In this document: positions 41,633 through 50,929 of the stretch, one piece after another
How positions within the stretch are numbered: the stretch's first letter is position 1
Layout: every line of letters starts with the position of its first letter
Assembly: GCF_014127285.1 (NCBI RefSeq)
Contig: NZ_CP059901.1
Location: 2,170,001-2,234,000 of the forward strand
Reading direction: 5' to 3'
Length of the DNA: 64,000 bases
From: Mumia sp. ZJ1417
GTDB lineage: Bacteria; Actinomycetota; Actinomycetes; Propionibacteriales; Nocardioidaceae
The notes under the pieces: model-generated
Seen by the model: the letters and a program-made list of their open reading frames with translations, nothing else
What the model was told of the DNA's origin: nothing
Databases searched by the model: none
Translations under genes and position numbers: made by a program

Positions 41633-42888
41633 ACCACCTTGAAGTACTTTTGGGTGCGTTCGATTCCCTCGACGAGCGCGTCGATCTCCGCCGGCGTCGT
41701 GTAGAGGTAGAACGACGCGCGCGTCGTCGACTGCACCCCGAAGCGCTGGTGCGCCGGCTTCGCGCAGTGGTGGCCGGCGCGCACGGCGATGCCGTACGAG
41801 TCGAGCAGCTGCGACACGTCGTGCGGGTGGACGCCGTCGAGGGTGAAGCTCACCGCTCCCCCGCGCTCGACTGCCTCGCTCGGCCCCACGATGGTGAGAC
41901 CGTCGACCTCACCGAGCCGCTTGAGGGCGTACGCGGTGATCTCCCGCTCGTGAGCCGCGACGTTGTCCATGCCGAGCGCCGTGAGGTAGTCGGCGGCAGC
42001 GCCGAGCCCGATCGCCTGGACGATCGGCGGCGTGCCGGCCTCGAACTTCGCCGGCGGCGGCGCGTACGTCGAGCGCTCCATCGTCACGGTCTCGATCATC
42101 TCGCCGCCCCCGAGGAACGGCGGGAGCTCTTCGAGCAGCGCCTTGCGCCCCCAGAGCACGCCGATCCCGGTCGGGCCCACCATCTTGTGACCGGTGAAGA
42201 CCACGACATCGGCACCGAGCGCAGAGAAGTCCACCGGCATCTGCGGCACGGCCTGCGAGGCGTCGACCACGACGATCGCGCCGACAGCGTGCGCCCGCGC
42301 GATGATCGCGTCGAGCGGGCTGACCGACCCCAGCATGTTGGACACCCACGCGACCGTGACGATCCGCGTGCGCTCATTGACGAGCTCGTCGAGGTTCGAC
42401 AGGTCGAGCCGGCCCTCGTCGGTCAGACCGAACCACCGCAACGTCGCGCCCGTACGCTGCGCGAGCAGCTGCCACGGGACGATGTTGGAGTGGTGCTCGA
42501 GCTCGGTCGTCACGATCTCGTCACCCGGACGGATCTCGAGGTCGCCCACGGCGTTGCGATAGGCGTTGGCGACCAGGTTGAGCGCCTCGGACGCGTTCTT
42601 GGTGAACACGATCTCGTCACGCGACGGAGCATGGACGAACGCGGCGACCTTGTCGCGCGCGCCCTCGAACGCCTCGGTGGCCTCGGCGCCGAGCTGGTGC
42701 ATGGCGCGCGCGACGTTGGCGTTGTGCCGGCGGTAGTGCTCGGCGATCGTCTCGATGACCGCGGTCGGCTTCTGCGACGTGTTCGCGCTGTCGAGGTAGA
42801 CCAGCGGGCGGTCTCCGGCCATGGTGCGGCTCAGGATCGGGAAGTCCTCTCGAACCTTCTCGACGTCGTAACCGCCGGCGGCACTCAT
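41629..42888 (-). CDS. sufS: cysteine desulfurase SufS
   Basis: A 419-residue PLP enzyme that releases sulfur from cysteine. The PLP lysine is in VVFTGHKMVGPTGIGVLWG (near residue 235) and the active-site persulfide cysteine in RAGHHCAKPAHQRFG (near 373). Typical N-terminal YLDSANTSQKP is present. It starts one base within the sufC stop (TGATG) and its stop overlaps sufU by 4 bp. Confidence 0.97.
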   Translation of the reverse strand: MSAAGGYDVEKVREDFPILSRTMAGDRPLVYLDSANTSQKPTAVIETIAEHYRRHNANVARAMHQLGAEATEAFEGARDKVAAFVHAPSRDEIVFTKNASEALNLVANAYRNAVGDLEIRPGDEIVTTELEHHSNIVPWQLLAQRTGATLRWFGLTDEGRLDLSNLDELVNERTRIVTVAWVSNMLGSVSPLDAIIARAHAVGAIVVVDASQAVPQMPVDFSALGADVVVFTGHKMVGPTGIGVLWGRKALLEELPPFLGGGEMIETVTMERSTYAPPPAKFEAGTPPIVQAIGLGAAADYLTALGMDNVAAHEREITAYALKRLGEVDGLTIVGPSEAVERGGAVSFTLDGVHPHDVSQLLDSYGIAVRAGHHCAKPAHQRFGVQSTTRASFYLYTTPAEIDALVEGIERTQKYFKVV

Positions 42889-43646
42889 CAGGCTGCGGCC
42901 TTGGTGTACTTGTCGTAGCCGTTGGCCTCGAGCTCCTCGGCCAGCCCCGCACCGCCGCTCTCGGCGACCTTGCCGTTGACGAACACGTGCACGAAGTCCG
43001 GCTTGATGTAGCGGAGGATGCGCGTGTAGTGCGTGATCAGCAGCACGCCGCGATCACCCTGCGCCGAGAAGCGGTTGACGCCCTCGGACACGATGCGCAG
43101 TGCGTCGATGTCGAGCCCGGAGTCGGTCTCGTCGAGGATCGCGAACTTCGGGTTGAGCAGCTCGAGCTGGGCGATCTCGTGGCGCTTCTTCTCGCCGCCG
43201 GAGAAGCCCTCGTTGACCGAGCGCTGGCTGAAGGTCTTGTCCAGCGTCATGCGCTCCAGGACACCGTTGACGTCCTTGACCCAGCTGCGCAGCGACGGCG
43301 CCTCGCCATCGAGGGCGGTCTTGGCGGCGCGCAGGAAGTTTGCGACCGAGACGCCCGGGATCTCGACCGGGTACTGCATGGCGAGGAACAGGCCCGCACG
43401 GGCGCGCTCGTCGACGGTCATGTCGAGGATGTCGAGGCCGTCGAGGGCCACCGAGCCGGAGGTGATCTTGTACTTGGGGTGGCCGGCGATGGAGTAGGCG
43501 AGCGTGGACTTGCCCGAGCCGTTCGGGCCCATGATCGCGTGCGTCTCGCCCGACTTCACGGTCAGGTCGACGCCCTTGAGGATCTCCTTGGCGCCGTCCT
43601 CGGTGGCCACCGAGACGTGCAGGTCGTGGATCTCGAGAGTGGACAT
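42888..43646 (-). CDS. sufC: Fe-S assembly ATPase SufC
   Basis: A 252-residue ABC-type ATPase that drives the SufBCD scaffold. Walker A GPNGSGKSTLAYSIAG is near residue 38, signature GFSGGEKKRHEIAQ near 145, Walker B FAILDETDSGLDID near 170. The DETDSGLD form is the SufC hallmark. Start ATG 43646. Confidence 0.97.
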   Translation of the reverse strand: MSTLEIHDLHVSVATEDGAKEILKGVDLTVKSGETHAIMGPNGSGKSTLAYSIAGHPKYKITSGSVALDGLDILDMTVDERARAGLFLAMQYPVEIPGVSVANFLRAAKTALDGEAPSLRSWVKDVNGVLERMTLDKTFSQRSVNEGFSGGEKKRHEIAQLELLNPKFAILDETDSGLDIDALRIVSEGVNRFSAQGDRGVLLITHYTRILRYIKPDFVHVFVNGKVAESGGAGLAEELEANGYDKYTKAAA

Positions 43647-43675
43647 GTGTGGTGACTCCGTAAATTTCTTGAGGA

Positions 43676-44002
43676 TCAGATGCTGGGGCTGGTCACGTCG
43701 ACGAGGACGGTCGCGTCCTCGGTGACCTTGCAGGGATAGACCGGCACTGGCTCGGTCGCCGGCAGGTTGAGGACCTCGCCGGTGCGGACGTCGAAGCGCG
43801 AGCCGTGGAGCCAGCACTCGAGGGTGCAGTTCTCCACGTCGCCCTCCGACAGCGGCACCGCCGCGTGCGAGCACTCGTCATGGACGGCGAAGACCTCCTC
43901 GCCGCAGCGGACGAGCGCGACGTCGAGGCCCTCGACCTCGACCGCCAGCACTCCCCCGTCAGGGACGTCGGCGAACTGTGCCGCGTACGCGAACCCGCTC
44001 AT
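43676..44002 (-). CDS. Rieske-type ferredoxin in the suf operon
   Basis: A 108-residue non-haem-iron oxygenase-type Rieske ferredoxin. The 2Fe-2S ligands are CSHAAVPL and CWLHGSRFD (Cys-x-His and Cys-x2-His), and the fold ends in VYPCKVTEDATVLVDV. Rieske proteins sit in many actinobacterial suf operons, possibly for electron supply to cluster assembly (inference). It lies 3 bp after sufD. Confidence 0.93.
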   Translation of the reverse strand: MSGFAYAAQFADVPDGGVLAVEVEGLDVALVRCGEEVFAVHDECSHAAVPLSEGDVENCTLECWLHGSRFDVRTGEVLNLPATEPVPVYPCKVTEDATVLVDVTSPSI

Positions 44003-44005
44003 GGC

Positions 44006-45217
44006 TCAGGCCTCCGCGGCCGCCACCACGTCGGCGACACCGACGTGCTTGGCGAGCTCGGCCTCGACGGTCTGCAGCAGACGGTCCTGGATCTCCGGGA
44101 CGCCGGTACGGCGGATCACGTCGTTGAAGAAGCCGTGCACGACGAGGCGGCGCGCCTCAACCTCCGGGATGCCGCGGCTCTGCAGGTAGAACAGGTGCAG
44201 GTCGTCGAACCGGCCGGTCGTCGACGCGTGACCCGCGCCCTCGATCTCGCCGGTCTCGATCTCCAGGTTCGGCACCGAGTCGGCACGTGCCCCGTCGGTG
44301 AGGACGAGGTTGTCGTTGCTCTCGTACGTGTCGATGCCGACGCCCTCCTTGCGGATCAGCACGTCGCCGATCCACACGGTGTGGGCGTCCTTGCCCTGGA
44401 GCGCGCCCTTGTACTCGACCTTGCTGCGCCCCTTGGGGTTGTTGTGGTCGACGAAGAGGCGGTGCTCGAGGTGCTGACCGGCGTCGGCGAAGTAGAGGCC
44501 GAGCATCTCGACGTCACCGCCGGTGCCGGCGTACTCGACCGACGCGTTGATGCGCACGAGGTCGCCGCCGAAGCTGACAAGCACGTGCTTGAGGCTCGCG
44601 TCGCGGCCGACGTGCGCGTGGTGGTGCGACACGTGCACGGCGTCGTCGTCCCAGTCCTGGACTGCGACGACAGTCAGCTGGGCGCCGTCGCCGAGGACGA
44701 TCTCGACGTTCTCGGCCCAGGTCGCCGAGCCGACGTAGTCGATGACGACCGTGGCCTTCGAGAACGCCTCGGCCGTGATGACGACGTGGCCGGCGCCCGC
44801 CTTCTCCGAGCCCGTACCGCGGAACGTGACCCAGGTGGGCTGCGACGCGACGGCCTCGGCGGGGACGGTCACCTTGAACAGACGGTCCGACGCCTCCCAG
44901 GCGCGCGCCGAGATCCGGTCGACGGGCTTGTACGTCGACGAGCCGCGTACGGGGTCGTCGATGTCGACCGACTCAGCCCGCACCTCGGGCGCGGCGTCGA
45001 TCGAGACCTCGTAGTCGTGGCCGTCCAGCGGCGCGTCCTTGTGGAGGTCACGCAGGCGCTTCAGCGGGGTGAAGCGCCAGATCTCCTCGAGCCCCCTGGG
45101 CACCTCGTGGTCGGCAGGGTCGAACGACCCCTCCGGGTGCAGGTGGCTGACGACCCTGGTCTCGACCGGGCCGGCGAGAGGGCCAGCAGACGTTGTAGTA
45201 GTGGTGGGGGCGGTCAC
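44006..45217 (-). CDS. sufD: Fe-S scaffold protein SufD
   Basis: A 403-residue SufD, partner of SufB in the scaffold. The C-terminal beta-helix has [24 protein letters not shown] and [20 protein letters not shown], and ends with the conserved [22 protein letters not shown]. The GTG start overlaps the sufB stop by 4 bp. Confidence 0.96.
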   Translation of the reverse strand: MTAPTTTTTSAGPLAGPVETRVVSHLHPEGSFDPADHEVPRGLEEIWRFTPLKRLRDLHKDAPLDGHDYEVSIDAAPEVRAESVDIDDPVRGSSTYKPVDRISARAWEASDRLFKVTVPAEAVASQPTWVTFRGTGSEKAGAGHVVITAEAFSKATVVIDYVGSATWAENVEIVLGDGAQLTVVAVQDWDDDAVHVSHHHAHVGRDASLKHVLVSFGGDLVRINASVEYAGTGGDVEMLGLYFADAGQHLEHRLFVDHNNPKGRSKVEYKGALQGKDAHTVWIGDVLIRKEGVGIDTYESNDNLVLTDGARADSVPNLEIETGEIEGAGHASTTGRFDDLHLFYLQSRGIPEVEARRLVVHGFFNDVIRRTGVPEIQDRLLQTVEAELAKHVGVADVVAAAEA

Positions 45218-46668
45218 CCGACGGCACCTTCCATTTGCAGTTCGATCAGACGGTTGAGCTCGAGCGCGTACTCCATCGGGAGCTCGCGCGCGATGGGCTC
45301 GACGAAGCCACGCACGATCATCGCCATCGCCTCGTCCTCCTCCATCCCGCGGCTCATCAGGTAGAAGAGCTGGTCGTCGCTGACCTTGGAGACCGTGGCC
45401 TCGTGGCCGAGCGACACGTCGTCCTCACGGACGTCGACGTACGGGTAGGTGTCGGAGCGGCTGATGTCGTCGACGAGCAGCGCGTCGCACTTGACGGTGG
45501 AGGCGGAGTGCTCGGCGCCCTCCTGGACCTGGAGCAGGCCACGGTACGACGCACGGCCACCGCCGCGCGCGACCGACTTGGAGATGATCGAGCTCGACGT
45601 GTGCGGCGCGGCGTGGACCATCTTGGCGCCGGAGTCCTGGTGCTGGCCCTCGCCGGCGAAGGCCAGCGACAGCGTCTCGCCGCGGGCGTGCTCGCCCATC
45701 AGGTAGATCGCCGGGTACTTCATGGTCACCTTGGAGCCGATGTTGCCGTCGACCCACTCCATCTGGGCGCCCTCCTCGCAGGTGGCGCGCTTGGTGACCA
45801 GGTTGTAGACGTTGTTCGACCAGTTCTGGATCGTCGTGTAGCGGCAGCGGCCGCCCTTCTTGACGATGATCTCGACGACCGCGGAGTGCAGCGAGTCGGT
45901 CTTGTAGATCGGCGCGGTGCAGCCCTCGACGTAGTGGACGTACGCGTCCTCGTCGACGATGATCAGCGTCCGCTCGAACTGGCCCATGTTCTCGGTGTTG
46001 ATCCGGAAGTAGGCCTGCAGCGGGATGTCGACGCGGACCCCCTTGGGCACGTAGATGAACGAGCCGCCCGACCAGACCGCCGAGTTGAGCGCGGAGAACT
46101 TGTTGTCGCCGACCGGGATCACGGTCGCGAAGTACTCCTGGAACAGCTCCGGGTGCTGCTTGAGCGCCGTGTCGGTGTCGAGGAAGATGACGCCCTGCTC
46201 CTCCAGGTCCTCGCGGATCTGGTGGTAGACAACCTCGGACTCGTACTGCGCGGCGACACCGGCGACCAGGCGCTGCTTCTCGGCCTCGGGGATGCCGAGG
46301 CGGTCATACGTGTTCTTGATGTCCTCCGGGAGCTCCTCCCAGGAGGTCGCCTGCTTCTCGGTGGAGCGGACGAAGTACTTGATGTTGTCGAAGTCGATGC
46401 CGCCCAGGTCGGCGCCCCACGTCGGCATCGGCTTGCGGCCGAAGAGCTTGAGGCCCTTCATCCGCAGGTCGAGCATCCACTGGGGCTCGTCCTTGCGCGA
46501 GGAGATGTCGCGGACGACGTCCTCGTTGAGACCCCGCTTGGCGCTCGCTCCCGCGATGTCGGGATCGGCCCAGCCGAAGTCGTACCGGCCGAGGCCCTCG
46601 AGCTCGGGATTGGCTTGCTCGATGGCGTTGGGCACGGCGCTGACGCCGGTGTCCGGGGTGGTGGTCAT
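45214..46668 (-). CDS. sufB: Fe-S scaffold protein SufB
   Basis: A 484-residue scaffold where the cluster is built. Typical segments are [56 protein letters not shown] (with a conserved Cys) and [18 protein letters not shown]. No intein is present, unlike in mycobacteria. It starts at ATG 46668, overlapping the sufR stop by 4 bp. Confidence 0.97.
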   Translation of the reverse strand: MTTTPDTGVSAVPNAIEQANPELEGLGRYDFGWADPDIAGASAKRGLNEDVVRDISSRKDEPQWMLDLRMKGLKLFGRKPMPTWGADLGGIDFDNIKYFVRSTEKQATSWEELPEDIKNTYDRLGIPEAEKQRLVAGVAAQYESEVVYHQIREDLEEQGVIFLDTDTALKQHPELFQEYFATVIPVGDNKFSALNSAVWSGGSFIYVPKGVRVDIPLQAYFRINTENMGQFERTLIIVDEDAYVHYVEGCTAPIYKTDSLHSAVVEIIVKKGGRCRYTTIQNWSNNVYNLVTKRATCEEGAQMEWVDGNIGSKVTMKYPAIYLMGEHARGETLSLAFAGEGQHQDSGAKMVHAAPHTSSSIISKSVARGGGRASYRGLLQVQEGAEHSASTVKCDALLVDDISRSDTYPYVDVREDDVSLGHEATVSKVSDDQLFYLMSRGMEEDEAMAMIVRGFVEPIARELPMEYALELNRLIELQMEGAVG

Positions 46669-47369
46669 CGGGTGGTCCTCTCGTCGGTCATGAAGGCAGT
46701 GCTCGAAAGCGTGGCGGGAGTGTCGGGCACGTACGTGGTGCACACACCGTCGCCGTGGGCGATGGTGGCGAGACGCTGCACGTGATGTCCCAACATCCGG
46801 GCGAACGCTTCCGTTTCCGCTTCGCAGAGCTCGGGGAACGCGGCCGCCACGTGGGCGACCGGGCAGTGGTGCTGGCACACCTGGGTGCCTCCGGGTGCCT
46901 GCCGCACGGTGGCGGCGTAACCGTCCTCGGCCAGCGCCTCGGCCAGGACCTCGGGTCGCTGCTCGGGCGTGGTGTCCTCAAGCAAGGGCAGCAGACGACG
47001 CTCGAACTCCTGGCTGCGCCGCCTGGCGAACTCCTTCACCGCGTCCTCGCCGAGCGTATCGGCGACAAACCGCAGCGCACTGACCGCCAGGTCGTCGTAG
47101 TCCTGCTCGAACGCCTCGCGGCCCTCGTCGGTGAGGGCGAAGGCCTTGGCCGGCCGTCCCCTGCCACGCCGCTGCGAGAGCGGACGCTCGGCGGCGACCT
47201 CGATCATCTCCTCGTCGAGGAGGGCATCGAGATGGCGGCGAACGGCGGCAGGTGTCAGCTCGAGCCGCTCGGCCAGCTGGGCGGCTGTGGACGGGCCCTC
47301 GTGCATGATGCTGCGCACCACGCGCTCACGAGTCGGCGACTCGTCAGAGAGCTCCCGTGCGGATTTCAC
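46665..47369 (-). CDS. sufR: SufR, Fe-S-sensing repressor of the suf operon
   Basis: A 234-residue winged-helix regulator at the head of the suf operon. The helix-turn-helix is [21 protein letters not shown] (about 27-47) with the wing [16 protein letters not shown]. Cluster-ligand cysteines are visible in [13 protein letters not shown] and FPELCEAE. Such repressors hold a 4Fe-4S cluster and repress suf when Fe-S is plentiful. The GTG start lies inside the SufR-type operator, and its stop overlaps sufB by 4 bp, so the operon should be autoregulated. Confidence 0.95.
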   Translation of the reverse strand: MKSARELSDESPTRERVVRSIMHEGPSTAAQLAERLELTPAAVRRHLDALLDEEMIEVAAERPLSQRRGRGRPAKAFALTDEGREAFEQDYDDLAVSALRFVADTLGEDAVKEFARRRSQEFERRLLPLLEDTTPEQRPEVLAEALAEDGYAATVRQAPGGTQVCQHHCPVAHVAAAFPELCEAETEAFARMLGHHVQRLATIAHGDGVCTTYVPDTPATLSSTAFMTDERTTR

Positions 47370-47380
47370 AACACCAGTGT
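47366..47380 (-). promoter_or_regulatory. SufR operator ACACT-N5-TGTGA over the sufR start
   Basis: On the minus strand the site reads ACACTGGTGTTGTGA, matching the ACACT-N5-TGTGA inverted repeat reported for the mycobacterial suf operon as I recall it. It overlaps the GTG start of sufR (47367-47369). An AAGGATGTCCTT palindrome (47408-47419) and a CAATAAG sequence lie a little further upstream. Confidence 0.65.
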
Positions 47381-47446
47381 GCCCTTATTGCTCGTGCGCA
47401 TTCAACGAAGGATGTCCTTAGTAACCCCGGTCACACGGAAGGGCGC

Positions 47447-48259
47447 TCACGAGAAGTAGGTCGCCCCACCGGGTGGGCCGGGCGATGGCTCCGCGTCGGC
47501 GTCCGTGAATGGGACTCCGCCGCCGAGGATGCTGTCGCGCTCTGCCCCCGCGAGCACGCGGTAGGGGAACGCCGACGAGGCCGCACGCCGCGCCATGCCC
47601 TCCACCGGCAGCGGCACCCGGCTCGCGACCAGCAGGACGTTCCCGAAGCGTCGCCCCTTGAGCGTCGCTGGCTCCGCGCTCACGACGACCTCGCCGAACG
47701 TCGTGCGAACCGCCGCCAGCACCCGACGGGCGTACCGGAACGGCCCTCGGTCTGCCACGTTCGCGAGCAGCACACCGTCGGGTCGCAGCACCCGCGCGAC
47801 CTCGGCGAACGCCTCGGCCGTCGTCAGCTCGGCCGGGACGACAGGCCCGTCGAAGGCGTCGAGCACGACCACGTCGGCATACGAGTCGCGCAGTTCCGCG
47901 AGCCCTTCACGCCCCCCGATGGGCCGCACCTTGATCCCGCTGCGGCTGGGCAGCGGGAGGTGCTCGCGGACGTACGAGGTGAGGTCTGCGTCGGGCTCGA
48001 GGACGACCTGCGCCGAGCGGGGGCGGGTCGCGGCGACGTACCGGGGCAGGGTCAGCCCGGCACCGCCGACGTGGACGACGCCGATCCGGTCCGGGGCGGG
48101 GCGCAGGAGGTCCAGCGTGTCAGCGATCCGCTGGACGTACTCGAACACGAGCCGGGTCGGGTCTGCCAGGTCGACGTGCGACTGGTCGGCCCCACCCACG
48201 CGGAGAGTGAACGCATGGCTCCGCCCAGGCTCGGGGGCGAGCGTGATCTGGCGTTCCAC
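47447..48259 (-). CDS. spermidine synthase-like methyltransferase-fold protein
   Basis: A 270-residue Rossmann-fold protein of the spermidine/spermine synthase superfamily. The motif I-like glycine loop is GVVHVGGAGLTLPRYVAATRP; VVLEPDADLTSYV carries the acidic cofactor contact and VVVLDAFDGPVVPAEL the acidic active-site loop. The N-terminal tetramerisation hairpin is poor, so amine transfer may not be its real activity. The GTG at 48259 has TAGTCT 6 nt upstream and no Shine-Dalgarno site. It is divergent from the LigD-type gene. Confidence 0.82.
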   Translation of the reverse strand: MERQITLAPEPGRSHAFTLRVGGADQSHVDLADPTRLVFEYVQRIADTLDLLRPAPDRIGVVHVGGAGLTLPRYVAATRPRSAQVVLEPDADLTSYVREHLPLPSRSGIKVRPIGGREGLAELRDSYADVVVLDAFDGPVVPAELTTAEAFAEVARVLRPDGVLLANVADRGPFRYARRVLAAVRTTFGEVVVSAEPATLKGRRFGNVLLVASRVPLPVEGMARRAASSAFPYRVLAGAERDSILGGGVPFTDADAEPSPGPPGGATYFS

Positions 48260-48265
48260 GGCGAG

Positions 48266-48271
48266 AGACTA
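48266..48271 (-). promoter_or_regulatory. -10 box TAGTCT, leaderless start of the spermidine synthase-like gene
   Basis: TAGTCT on the minus strand ends 6 nt before the GTG at 48259; the opposite-strand gene has its own box 44 bp away. Confidence 0.5.
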
Positions 48272-48314
48272 CGTGCCCGCGCGCGCGAACGCGCATCGTG
48301 TCCCCGCGAAGGCC

Positions 48315-48320
48315 TAGGTT
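48315..48320 (+). promoter_or_regulatory. -10 box TAGGTT, leaderless start of the LigD-type gene
   Basis: TAGGTT ends 6 nt before the ATG at 48327 and no Shine-Dalgarno site is present. Confidence 0.5.
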
Positions 48321-48326
48321 GGTCGC

Positions 48327-49424
48327 ATGCCTGCAGCAGCGACCGAGGTCGAGGTCGAGTCCCCCGGTGGGAGCCGTGCCGTCCGGGTGAGCAGTCCCGA
48401 CCGCGTGATCTACGAGGCGACGCCATGGTCGGGCGAGGTGACCAAGCTCGACGTCGTCCGCTACTACCTCGCGGTGGGTGACGGCATCATGCGCGCGTTG
48501 CGCGAGCGCCCGACCACGCTCGAGCGGTGGCCCAAGGGGGTCCGTGAGGGCATGACACTGTCGACCCGGGTCGACAACCGCGGCGACGCGTTCTATCAGA
48601 AGCGCCTCCCCAAGGGCGCTCCCGACTTCGTCCAGTCGGCCCGCATCGAGTTCCCGTCAGGCCGCTCGGCCGACGAGGTCTGCCCCACCGAGCTCGCGAC
48701 GGTCGCGTGGGCGGCGCAGATGGGCACGCTCACGTTCCACCCGTGGCCGGTCCGTCGCGAGGCCGCCGAGCACCCCGACGAGCTGCGCATCGACCTCGAC
48801 CCCCAGCCGGGGACGGACTTCACCGACGCCGTACGGGTGGCCGGTCAGGCGCGGGCCCTGCTCGACGACCTCGGCATGGTCGGCTTCCCCAAGACGAGCG
48901 GCAACCGGGGCGTGCACGTCTACGTCCGCATCGAGCCGCGGTGGTCCTTCACCGACGTCCGCCACGCCGCGATCGCGTTCGGTCGCGCGCTCGAGCGCCG
49001 TACGGACGGGGTCACCACGAACTGGTGGAAGGAAGAGCGAGGCGCGCGCATCTTCGTCGACTTCAACCAGAACGCCCGCGACCGGACGATCGCCAGTGCC
49101 TACAGCCTGCGCCCGAAGCCGGGCGCGCCGGTCTCCACCCCCGTGACCTGGGACGAGCTCGCGACGCTCGACGACCCGCGCGCCTTCACCCTCCACACGG
49201 TGCCGCCGCGCTTCGCCGAGCTCGGCGACCTCCACGCGGCCATCGACGACACGGCGTGCTCGCTCGAGCCACTGCTCGACCTGTACGCCCGCGACGAGGA
49301 GCAGGGGCTCGGCGACATGCCGTACCCACCCGACTACCCCAAGATGCCGGGCGAGCCGCCGCGTGTGCAGCCCAGCCGCAAGAACGCTGCCAACTGGGCC
49401 GACGAGGACGCGCCCGAGGGCTGA
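48327..49424 (+). CDS. stand-alone LigD polymerase (PrimPol) domain protein
   Basis: A 365-residue protein corresponding to the primase-polymerase domain of LigD, a gap-filling enzyme of non-homologous end joining. The metal-binding motif is LRIDLDPQPG (near residue 155), with FPKTSGNRGVHVYVRI and IFVDFNQNARDRTIASAYSLRPKPGAPVSTPV, the latter strongly conserved in LigD-Pol. No ligase or nuclease domain is fused. It starts at ATG 48327, 6 nt after TAGGTT. A Y-family polymerase follows after 3 bp and an ATP-dependent ligase lies 3 kb further. No Ku gene is in the window. Confidence 0.92.
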   Translation: MPAAATEVEVESPGGSRAVRVSSPDRVIYEATPWSGEVTKLDVVRYYLAVGDGIMRALRERPTTLERWPKGVREGMTLSTRVDNRGDAFYQKRLPKGAPDFVQSARIEFPSGRSADEVCPTELATVAWAAQMGTLTFHPWPVRREAAEHPDELRIDLDPQPGTDFTDAVRVAGQARALLDDLGMVGFPKTSGNRGVHVYVRIEPRWSFTDVRHAAIAFGRALERRTDGVTTNWWKEERGARIFVDFNQNARDRTIASAYSLRPKPGAPVSTPVTWDELATLDDPRAFTLHTVPPRFAELGDLHAAIDDTACSLEPLLDLYARDEEQGLGDMPYPPDYPKMPGEPPRVQPSRKNAANWADEDAPEG

Positions 49425-49427
49425 CGG

Positions 49428-50462
49428 ATGTGGGTGCTGCACGTCGATCTCGACCAGTTCATCGCCGCGGTCGAGGTGCTGCGCCGTCCCGAGCTCGCTG
49501 GGCTCCCCGTGATCGTCGGTGGCCGCGGCGACCCGACCGAGCGTGCGGTTGTGTCGACGGCGTCGTACGAGGCGCGGGAGTTCGGCGTCCGGTCCGGCAT
49601 GCCCCTGCGGACGGCGGCCAAGAAGTGCCCTGACGCGGTGTTCCTGCCCGTCGACAAGCCGGCGTACGACGAGGCGTCCGAGCAGGTGATGGCGGCGCTG
49701 CGCAGCTTCGGCACGGCGGTCGAGGTCCTCGGGTGGGACGAGGCGTTCGTCGACGCCGGTCCGGACGCCGACCTCGCGCGCGCGACCGCCCTCGCCCACG
49801 CGATCCAGGAGCGGGTCCTCGCGCGGACGCGGCTGCACTGCTCGGTCGGCATCGGCGACAACAAGATCCGCGCGAAGAACGCGACCGACTTCGGCAAGCC
49901 TCGCGGCACGTTCACGCTGACCCGTGACAACTGGTGGGCGGTGATGGGTGACCGTCCGGCCGACGGCGTCTGGGGGATCGGCAGCAAGACCGCCGCGAAG
50001 CTGGCCGCACTGGGACTTCGCACGGTGCGCGAGGTCGGCGACGCGGACGAGGAGCGGCTCGCCGCCGAGCTGGGGCCGACGATGGGCCCGTGGTACCGAC
50101 GCCTCGCCCGTGGGGTCGACGCCTCCCCCGTCGACCCGACACCGTGGGTGCCCCGCTCGCACGGGCACGAGGAGACGTTCCAGAACGACCTGGACGACCC
50201 CGCCGAGGTCGAGGCGCAGGTCCGTCGACTGGCCGTGCTCGCCGCCAGCGATGTGGTCGAGGACGGACGTCCGGCGGTGCGCGTGCGGCTCAAGATCCGC
50301 TACGTCCCGTTCGAGACGCGCACCCGCAGCACGAAGCTCGCCGAGCCGACGTCCGATGCCGCGGTGATCGCGGATGCGGCGGCCTCGCTGCTGGAGCGGA
50401 CCGACCGGACCCGCTCCGTACGACTCCTCGGTGTCGCCGCCGAGATGGCCGATCCCCAGTAG
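49428..50462 (+). CDS. dinB: Y-family DNA polymerase (DinB/Pol IV type)
   Basis: A 344-residue translesion polymerase. The palm motif I is VLHVDLDQFIAAVE and motif III is VLGWDEAFVDAG (Asp-Glu catalytic pair, replacing the usual SIDEA). The HhH region is GVWGIGSKTAAKLAALGLRTV. The C-terminal beta-clamp-binding tail of long Pol IV forms is absent. It follows the LigD-Pol gene by 3 bp, with GAGGG upstream, suggesting a joint repair unit. Confidence 0.93.
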   Translation: MWVLHVDLDQFIAAVEVLRRPELAGLPVIVGGRGDPTERAVVSTASYEAREFGVRSGMPLRTAAKKCPDAVFLPVDKPAYDEASEQVMAALRSFGTAVEVLGWDEAFVDAGPDADLARATALAHAIQERVLARTRLHCSVGIGDNKIRAKNATDFGKPRGTFTLTRDNWWAVMGDRPADGVWGIGSKTAAKLAALGLRTVREVGDADEERLAAELGPTMGPWYRRLARGVDASPVDPTPWVPRSHGHEETFQNDLDDPAEVEAQVRRLAVLAASDVVEDGRPAVRVRLKIRYVPFETRTRSTKLAEPTSDAAVIADAAASLLERTDRTRSVRLLGVAAEMADPQ

Positions 50463-50487
50463 CCGACGGCTTGCATCGACACGCGTT

Positions 50488-50519
50488 CTGTGGTTCATTA
50501 GTCCAGTAATGAACCACAG
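50488..50519. promoter_or_regulatory. operator: perfect 13-bp inverted repeat before the GntR/ABC operon
   Basis: Arms CTGTGGTTCATTA (50488-50500) and TAATGAACCACAG (50507-50519) are exact reverse complements around GTCCAG. The site ends at the Shine-Dalgarno sequence of the GntR gene, so binding would block its own operon. YtrA-type GntR regulators use such long dyads (family knowledge). Confidence 0.8.
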
Positions 50520-50533
50520 GAGGTGTCGGGATC

Positions 50534-50929
50534 TTGTTCGACGGACCAGAGCCGATCTACATCCAGATCGCCGAACAGATTCGCGCCCAGATCCTGAGCG
50601 GCGACCTGCCCGAGGAGGCCCAGGTGATGTCCACCACCCAGTACGCGACCACGTTCCGCATCAACCCGGCGACCGCGGCGAAGGCGTTCGGGATCCTCGT
50701 CGACGAGGGCCTGATCGAGAAGCGGCGCGGGCTCGGCATGTTCGTCGCCCACGGCGCCCACGAGCGGCTCCTCGACGAGCACCGCGCGGCGTACCTCGAC
50801 CGGGTCTTCCGCCCGGCGGTGGAGCAGGCCGATCTCCTCGGCATCCCCCGCCGCGAGCTCGTCGCCTATCTCGACGACACCACCCCGACCACCTCCCCCA
50901 CCCCCGTGACGGAAGGCGACGCACGATGA
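50534..50929 (+). CDS. GntR family regulator, YtrA type
   Basis: A 131-residue regulator. The N-terminal winged helix (PIYIQIAEQIRAQILSGDLP ... MSTTQYATTFRINPATAAKAFGILVDEGLIEKRRGLGMFV) is that of GntR; the short helical tail without an effector domain marks the YtrA subfamily, which controls adjacent ABC transporters. It starts at TTG 50534, 9 nt after GGAGGT. Its stop overlaps the ATPase start by 4 bp. Confidence 0.92.
   Translation: MFDGPEPIYIQIAEQIRAQILSGDLPEEAQVMSTTQYATTFRINPATAAKAFGILVDEGLIEKRRGLGMFVAHGAHERLLDEHRAAYLDRVFRPAVEQADLLGIPRRELVAYLDDTTPTTSPTPVTEGDAR

Noticed and set aside
45214-46668. Intein in SufB, as in some mycobacteria
   Set aside because: The 484-residue protein runs without an insertion and has no intein splice-site motifs.
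46292-46693. Plus-strand open frame over the 5' end of sufB
   Set aside because: Antisense to a highly conserved SufB N-terminus and without motifs.
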